Shown: in pieces, positions 58,924 to 64,000 of the stretch
Position numbering within the stretch: position 1 is the stretch's first letter
Layout of the letters: every line of letters starts with the position of its first letter
Assembly (NCBI GenBank): GCA_031553595.1
Contig: JAVBLI010000025.1
Span: forward strand, 17,026-81,025
DNA from: RGIG3701 sp031553595
Lineage (GTDB): Bacteria; Planctomycetota; Planctomycetia; Pirellulales; Thermoguttaceae
DNA length: 64,000 nt
Reading direction: 5' to 3'
The notes under the pieces: model-generated
What the model was told of the DNA's origin: nothing
Databases searched by the model: none
What the model saw: only the letters and a program-made list of their open reading frames with translations
Made by a program: the position numbers and the translations under genes

Positions 58924-59049
58924 CAAAAACAGCAGCCGGCAGCGGAGCGGAACGTAGGGACTCGCGGAGACCGGATAGAAATCGCCGGGGTTTTCTCCAC
59001 TTCGATCCGGTCTCTGCGCTAACGCTCTGCTCCCGGCTGCTGTTCTTGT
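58924..59049. repeat. Palindromic element, copy 13
   Basis: Core palindrome with unequal arms (left GGAACGTAGGGACTCGCGGAG, right GCGCTAACGCTCTGC), between the divergent ruvB and PEP-CTERM genes. It starts 5 bases beyond the ruvB -35 box. Confidence 0.88.
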
Positions 59050-59242
59050 GGCCGTACCTCTCTGAATTTTCTCACGTACGGAAAATCTGCCGACAGTGAA
59101 CACCGCCTCCCCGCTCCCCGTACTAATCATTACGTGTGAATATCCCTTAAAATCGAAAAACAATGATTTTTCGGCGCGTAATTCGTTGCCATTTATGCGA
59201 ATTTTTCGTAGAATAATTTGCCGTTTGACATATAATAATAGT

Positions 59243-61132
59243 ATGGAGATTATGTACCCTGAGCAGCCGCGTTTTTCCCTGATCCGCAACGTTTTTGTTG
59301 CTGGGCGGGCGGCGCTATGCGTGAAGTGGGCGATGGGGGTGATTCTGGCCGTGTTGCTGGTGGCGTTTCCCGCGGATGTGTCGGCTGCCTGGCCCGACGA
59401 CACGTCATATGCGCATTGGCCCTTCGAAACGACCGTCGATGGAAACGTGTGGATCGCACCAGGGGGATATGTCATTGTGCAAGGGATCGCGGTCGGCTCG
59501 TGGAACCACTATAGCGACAGCGCCAGCATGGAGATTTTCTCCGGTAGTGGGATGCAGAGCGCATCCACCTGGATCGGCTACGACTCTTCGATGGTGGGGA
59601 GAATTTCGGTCTCCGGCCCCGGCTCGTGGTTTACCGCCAGCATCGAGACATTCGATCTTTTCCCGGGCACAAAGACAACGCCGGGGCTGGGGGTTTACGT
59701 CGGCGCTGGGGGGAAGGGCCAGTTGGACATCCTGGACGGCGCCACCATGGGTACTGTCCGTTCGTCAAGCCCCGCTTATACGATCTCGATGCCCGTCAAT
59801 CTCGGCACGCTGGCCACGGGCGTCGGCGTGATGAATGTCTCCGGCGTGGCATCCACCGGCCAGCGAACCTCGGCCCTGGCATACACGCTGATCGTCGGCG
59901 ACGCCGGCCGCGGCACACTGAACGTCAACGACGGCGCCCTGCTGAAATCCACCGCGACGGCCACCATCGGCAACAAGGCCACCGGCGTCGGCACGGCGAC
60001 CATCACCGGCACCGGCACGCTGTGGAAAACGCAGAGCCTGAATGTCGGCGGGGGCGGATTCGGCCTGCTGAACATCCACGACAGCGCCGGCGTCCAGTCG
60101 GATGGGGCCAGCACCGTCGGCACGACCGCCAGCGGCAGTGGCTACGTGGATGTTTACGGCAAGGGTTCCTTCTGGGCGATCAACCAGTCGCTGACCGTCG
60201 GAAGTGCCGGCACGGGGCGGGTCTTTATACACGAAGACGCCGAGCTTTCCGGCAGCGGCACGGTGATCGTCGGCGGCGCGGCGGGAAGTCGGGGCTGGCT
60301 GGATGTGGAAAACGCCCGCATCACCGCCCACAACATGGAGGGTAGCGCCGCCCAGACCGGCAAGTTCAACATTCTCGGCTCCGGCAGCACGATTTCCCTC
60401 ACCGGCGACTACAATCGCGGCCAAAATTTGGGCACGTACTTTTACGTCGACTCGACCGTCGAGGGCACGACCGCGATCCACGTCCAGGGCGATGTCGACC
60501 TCACCGGCACCACCTACTTCGCGGCGTACGGCATGGCCGTCCAGGATCCGAACCGGCGTTTCGATCTTTACCAGGCCGGCGGCAGCATTACCGGCGAACT
60601 CACGGCGCCGGAAATGAAAGTCGTCTCGGCTCCCGGTGACAAAACAGTTACCGTCGCGTTCGACGACAGCGCCTACCCCGTCTGGGACATCAGCACGCAG
60701 CCCTATTTCTTTCCGGATGCCGACCGCGAGTACATGGGCTGGGTCAAGGTGACCGGCGAGCCGATCAACGCCAATATTCACGCGTATTTTACCTATAACG
60801 GCAATCGCCTGAAAGAAAGCGTCTACGAGGCGTTCGTCGCGTATATCAATCACGGCCTTTCCGCCTCGGGATACGCCGCGGAGGTTTTCGGCCGTTCCGA
60901 TAACGGCGTGGATTTCACGATTCCCGTCGACCTCTTCGCCGACGCCTCTTTCCAAATGCTCGGCTGGGGTCTGGATTACTTCAACGACCTGCACGGCTCG
61001 AACATCTCGCTGCAATATCTTTACCATGCGCCCGAGCCCGCGACGTGGATACTGCTGCTTTTGGGCGGTGCCGCGGTGGCGGTTTTGCGTAAGACACGCA
61101 ACGACCGGATCGAAGGTGAGAAAACTCGCTGA
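59243..61132 (+). CDS. PEP-CTERM protein with T5SS/PEP-CTERM-associated repeats
   Basis: About 629 residues. A long signal region ends FPADVSAA. The body (about 55-400) is made of repeats like LxVGxxGxGxLxIxDGA ... GTGTLW, the T5SS/PEP-CTERM-associated repeat that forms a right-handed beta-helix. A conserved non-repeat domain (about 400-590, with YMGWVKVTGEP and GWGLDYFNDLHGSNISLQYL) and the tail APEPATWILLLLGGAAVAVL then RKTRNDR follow. The next gene is a longer paralogue with the same C-terminal domain. The start is uncertain: ATGs at 59243 and 59252 sit close to a TTGACA/TATAAT cluster without a good ribosome site. It is probably a surface or matrix fibre. Confidence 0.8.
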   Translation: MEIMYPEQPRFSLIRNVFVAGRAALCVKWAMGVILAVLLVAFPADVSAAWPDDTSYAHWPFETTVDGNVWIAPGGYVIVQGIAVGSWNHYSDSASMEIFSGSGMQSASTWIGYDSSMVGRISVSGPGSWFTASIETFDLFPGTKTTPGLGVYVGAGGKGQLDILDGATMGTVRSSSPAYTISMPVNLGTLATGVGVMNVSGVASTGQRTSALAYTLIVGDAGRGTLNVNDGALLKSTATATIGNKATGVGTATITGTGTLWKTQSLNVGGGGFGLLNIHDSAGVQSDGASTVGTTASGSGYVDVYGKGSFWAINQSLTVGSAGTGRVFIHEDAELSGSGTVIVGGAAGSRGWLDVENARITAHNMEGSAAQTGKFNILGSGSTISLTGDYNRGQNLGTYFYVDSTVEGTTAIHVQGDVDLTGTTYFAAYGMAVQDPNRRFDLYQAGGSITGELTAPEMKVVSAPGDKTVTVAFDDSAYPVWDISTQPYFFPDADREYMGWVKVTGEPINANIHAYFTYNGNRLKESVYEAFVAYINHGLSASGYAAEVFGRSDNGVDFTIPVDLFADASFQMLGWGLDYFNDLHGSNISLQYLYHAPEPATWILLLLGGAAVAVLRKTRNDRIEGEKTR

Positions 61133-61134
61133 TT

Positions 61135-61232
61135 ACAGAGCCGCAATCGTAAGATTGCGGAAAAGACTCAACTTCTGTGAAAAATATCTGATTTTGCGGC
61201 ATCTCTCCCGCAATCTTACGATTGCGGCTCTG
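61135..61232. repeat. Inverted repeat CCGCAATCGTAAGATTGCGG
   Basis: A 25-nt arm, ACAGAGCCGCAATCGTAAGA onwards (61135-61160), is mirrored at 61208-61232, and each arm is itself a palindrome (CCGCAATC ... GATTGCGG). It starts 3 bases after the PEP-CTERM stop. The region 61237-61482 beyond it is AT-rich with no feature seen. Confidence 0.88.
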
Positions 61233-61482
61233 CGTGGTACCGTCCTCGCGGTGTTTCCATTGATTCTGAATCTACTCTAATATCTGCCCTGACATGAAAA
61301 CAGTTCGGAATTTTTTTATTTGTCACGATGGAAGAATGTTGAATAAAATCGCTCGCAAATCGATACTGTTTGATAGATAGCCTTTCAATGTGAAATCTAT
61401 TGATATTTGCACTTGCGTAATATATCGTACAAAGCGTGCTCGTCTTTTTTTTGAGAAAATGTTGAAAGAATAAAATCGGGCC

Positions 61483-61511
61483 TTGATTCTTTTGATATCG
61501 TGATGTACAAT
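61483..61511 (+). promoter_or_regulatory. Promoter of the last PEP-CTERM gene
   Basis: TTGATT (61483-61488), a 17-bp spacer and TACAAT (61506-61511). The leader carries a small GGTGA-TGA-TCACC hairpin at 61565. Confidence 0.65.
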
Positions 61512-61597
61512 TGAGTGGAATTGGTAGAATAAGTGGTTTTTTAATGATATCGGTATCTCTGCAAGGTGATGATCACCAATCTATTAAAGGAAGTAAA

Positions 61598-64000
61598 ATG
61601 AAACAACTTTCGAGTTTGCATAAAATTCAACTCACGCCCGGGAAGGCAATTTTCAGCGCAGCGGTGTTTTTTTCTGTTTTCCTCTTTTCATCTGACGTCT
61701 CTGCCGCGACGATCGAATGGATCGGCAATCCAGACTCTTTAGGTAGTAGTTGGACGAATACCGCCAACTGGTCTACGGGCACGGTCCCCACCAGTGCCGA
61801 TACGGTGAATATTACGCCCGCACCCACCCCCACGTATGAAATGCTGGTTCTGGTTTGGGACGGCGTCAACGCAGCTGCCAATCAACTTAATTTGAATGGT
61901 AGTCTAGCGCGCGAGACGACCATTGACTTGAAACACGGCAGTAGTTTGACCGTGGACACCTTAAATATAGGAAAAACCGGTTATGGTCGACTGCAAGTGT
62001 TTGGTAGTACAGCTGAAACTCCGCTCGGTGCTTCGTCCCTGGTAACGACCGGTGAGACCCAACTCGGCTGGACGTCGGGGCTTGGTCAGGTGCAGGTTTA
62101 TTCCGATAGTACGTGGAATGCTACAGGAAAAGTGTCGCTTGGGATGCAGAACGGTGGTTTGGGGGCCATTGGCCTTTACGGTGATGCAGTGGGTACGTTT
62201 GCCAACGACGTCATTTTGGGGGCCGTCGACTATGGCACAGGTTATGCCGCTATCATTGACAGCAGTAAAATGACCGTCCAAGGGAACTTTATCATCGGCG
62301 GAGCGAAAAGTGCTTCCGATACGCAGAGTCGCATGACCCTCAGGAATACCGCCACCCTCAATACGCAGGGCAGGACGGTGCTCGCCAGGGACGCCGGCAG
62401 TGTGGGCTCGATGCTGTTATATAATAATTCCAAGTGGAACGCGACGACGCAGGTGGTCGTCGGTGCGGGCGGGACCGGCGATGTGGTTCTCTATAACAGT
62501 GCCGTTGCGACCATTTCGAAAGATATGACGCTCGGTCAATCCGCAGGCAGCATCGGTGCGTTCGGGACGTACAACACATCCCGATTGAACACGCTGGACT
62601 TGGTCGTCGGCGACGCCGGGCAGGGGATCACCCGCTTCGACGGCGAAAGTATTGTCAACACGACGGGTTCGGTCGTCGTAGGAAAAACGGCTGCCTCCAA
62701 CCATAGCAATTTATCCGTTCTTAGCACTGCGTATTGGTATGTCTCGTCGACGTTTACCCTTGGTGAAAAAGGGACCAACGCTACGCTGTATATCGCGAAC
62801 CAGGGCGAGTTGGAGACGGTAGGCCAGGCATGGATTGCGAAAGATGCCGGCAGCAGCGCTACGGCAAACGTTGGAGCAACGACGAACAGTCTCCTTGCCA
62901 AATGGACTGCGTCGAGCATCGAGGTCGGCGTCAACGGCGATGGCCGGTTGAATATTTACAATAAGGGTACGGTGACGACGTCGGCGGTCAGTGCGGTGGG
63001 TACGGGGGCTGGCGGGCGTGGGTATGTGGATATTCGGGGTACGGGTTCGAAGTGGAACGCCTCGGCGGACGTGAATATCGGAACGGGTGGCCGGGGGCGT
63101 GTGGTTGTGCGCGATGCCGGAACGATGGACACGAACACCTTTACGATCACGCTTGGCGGCGCGTCGAGCTGGGCGACGAACCGCGGCTGGCTGGATGTGG
63201 AGGCGGCGACGCTGCACGCGTACACCATTGCCGGCACGGGGACGAAGACGGGGAAATTCAATGTTTTGGGCCATGGCAGCACGATCAATCTCGATAACGG
63301 CTACAACGCCGGCGGCAACGTGGGCACGTATTTTTACGTCGATTCGTCGACGGCGGGCACCTCAATCGTGAACGTCGGCACCAAGGAGGGCACCCAGCTC
63401 AACCTCGGCGGCACGTCCTACGTCTCCGCCTACGGCATGGCGATGCAGCGGACCAACGCGACGTTCGACATCTACAACGCCACCAGTTCCACCTACACCG
63501 GCACGTTCACGGCCCCGCAAGTCAAGGTGAAGTCCGGCGGCCAGTCGGGCACCAGCGGCGTGATGACGGTCGAGTTCGATTTCGACGGCGCGAACAAAGT
63601 TCCGACGTGGAATCTCGACCAGGGGCGGGTTTATTATGTCGACCCGGAGCGGATTTACATGGGCTGGCTGAAGCTGGAGGGCACGCTGACGGACGACCCG
63701 CTTCGCGCGTACTTCACGTATAACGACGTGGCGGTTTCGGACAGCGTTTACCTTGCGTTCGTGGATTATCTCAACAACGGCCTGGCGGATGCGGGATTAG
63801 GCGTAACGCTCTACCAGCGCGACAGCAAAGGGGTGGAATTCAATCTCATCGGCAGCCTGCTGGCCGATTCTTCGCTTTCGGTGCTTGGCTGGGGCCTTGA
63901 CCATTTCAACGACCTGCACGACGTGAACATTTCGCTGCAGTATCTTTCGAACGTTCCGGAACCGGCGACATGGGTGATGCTGCTTTTGGGGGCCGCCGGG
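61598..64000 (+). CDS. PEP-CTERM protein with T5SS/PEP-CTERM-associated repeats, 3'-truncated by window end
   Basis: 801 residues are visible, and the frame is open to the window edge. AAAGGAAGT precedes the ATG. The signal peptide is FSAAVFFSVFLFSSDVSAA. The N-terminal part has WTNTANWSTGTVPTSADTV, typical of this class. Beta-helix repeats (e.g. VGVNGDGRLNIYNKGTV, GYVDIRGTGSKWNAS) run to about 560. The C-terminal domain (YMGWLKLEGTLTD, LGWGLDHFNDLHDVNISLQY) matches the upstream paralogue, and the sequence stops inside the tail VPEPATWVMLLLGAAG. Only the basic end and stop are missing. Tandem duplication with divergence of repeat number is likely. Confidence 0.85.
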   Translation, partial: MKQLSSLHKIQLTPGKAIFSAAVFFSVFLFSSDVSAATIEWIGNPDSLGSSWTNTANWSTGTVPTSADTVNITPAPTPTYEMLVLVWDGVNAAANQLNLNGSLARETTIDLKHGSSLTVDTLNIGKTGYGRLQVFGSTAETPLGASSLVTTGETQLGWTSGLGQVQVYSDSTWNATGKVSLGMQNGGLGAIGLYGDAVGTFANDVILGAVDYGTGYAAIIDSSKMTVQGNFIIGGAKSASDTQSRMTLRNTATLNTQGRTVLARDAGSVGSMLLYNNSKWNATTQVVVGAGGTGDVVLYNSAVATISKDMTLGQSAGSIGAFGTYNTSRLNTLDLVVGDAGQGITRFDGESIVNTTGSVVVGKTAASNHSNLSVLSTAYWYVSSTFTLGEKGTNATLYIANQGELETVGQAWIAKDAGSSATANVGATTNSLLAKWTASSIEVGVNGDGRLNIYNKGTVTTSAVSAVGTGAGGRGYVDIRGTGSKWNASADVNIGTGGRGRVVVRDAGTMDTNTFTITLGGASSWATNRGWLDVEAATLHAYTIAGTGTKTGKFNVLGHGSTINLDNGYNAGGNVGTYFYVDSSTAGTSIVNVGTKEGTQLNLGGTSYVSAYGMAMQRTNATFDIYNATSSTYTGTFTAPQVKVKSGGQSGTSGVMTVEFDFDGANKVPTWNLDQGRVYYVDPERIYMGWLKLEGTLTDDPLRAYFTYNDVAVSDSVYLAFVDYLNNGLADAGLGVTLYQRDSKGVEFNLIGSLLADSSLSVLGWGLDHFNDLHDVNISLQYLSNVPEPATWVMLLLGAAG

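Overview
The window is about 64 kb of a G+C-rich bacterial chromosome. It most likely comes from Planctomycetota, of the kind found in gut or other host-associated and anoxic settings. Several features point there together: five exported proteins ending in a PEP-CTERM-type tail (Pro-Glu-Pro, hydrophobic segment, basic end), two of them built from T5SS/PEP-CTERM-associated repeats; exported Gfo/Idh/MocA and FAD oxidoreductases; secreted leucine-rich-repeat proteins; a TPR-CHAT protein; and heavy decoration of intergenic DNA with palindromes. Anaerobic or microaerobic life is suggested by rubrerythrin, a PerR-like regulator, a di-heme peroxidase, acetolactate decarboxylase and GGGtGRT/Fe-S scaffold proteins. 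The assignment rests on gene content; no rRNA is present.

Layout. 1-5.6 kb: tail of lysA, a PerR-like regulator with a strong promoter, an overlapping operon (di-heme cytochrome c peroxidase, Tat-exported metallophosphoesterase, mono-heme cytochrome c) and rubrerythrin, which together look like a peroxide-defence island. 5.8-15.9 kb (minus strand): a GH13 alpha-glucan enzyme; a four-gene operon joined by 4-bp overlaps or short gaps that encodes three related membrane proteins (two carrying PstS-like binding domains) and a radical SAM protein; acylphosphatase; an isolated FliM-like protein; proA. 16-30 kb: a LamG-fold protein, an exported GH2 hydrolase, a lectin/PA14-like PEP-CTERM protein, a DUF362 plus polyferredoxin pair, an exported oxidoreductase, a K+/H+ antiporter and a leucine-rich-repeat protein. 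30-45 kb: tgt, rarA, ftsH, a PEP-CTERM protein, the GGGtGRT/Fe-S scaffold pair, purH, acetolactate decarboxylase, a small nucleotidyltransferase cassette, a fused metX-metW gene and tRNA-Leu(UAA). 45-64 kb: a TPR-CHAT protein and a leucine-rich-repeat protein, a coupled hydrolase-like/FAD-oxidoreductase operon, comF, lplA, a small orphan, ruvB and three PEP-CTERM genes, the last running off the window.

Non-coding DNA is the most unusual part. One palindromic family of about 110-125 bp (core AACAGCAGCCGGGA ... TCCCGGCTGCTGTT) occurs 13 times, always between genes. Two copies look complete at 181-183 bp: one has terminal inverted repeats TAGAGCA/TGCTCTA, the other is flanked by an 11-bp direct repeat. 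Termini of other copies supply the stop codons of two genes and the -35 box of a third. A different structure between proA and the fliM-like gene consists of seven perfect mini-hairpins separated by linkers related to TGGTGAATC. At least five further inverted-repeat families are present. Many genes have clear sigma-70-type promoters (TTGACA-like, 16-17 bp spacer, TATAAT-like). No CRISPR array, rRNA, prophage or transposase gene was seen.
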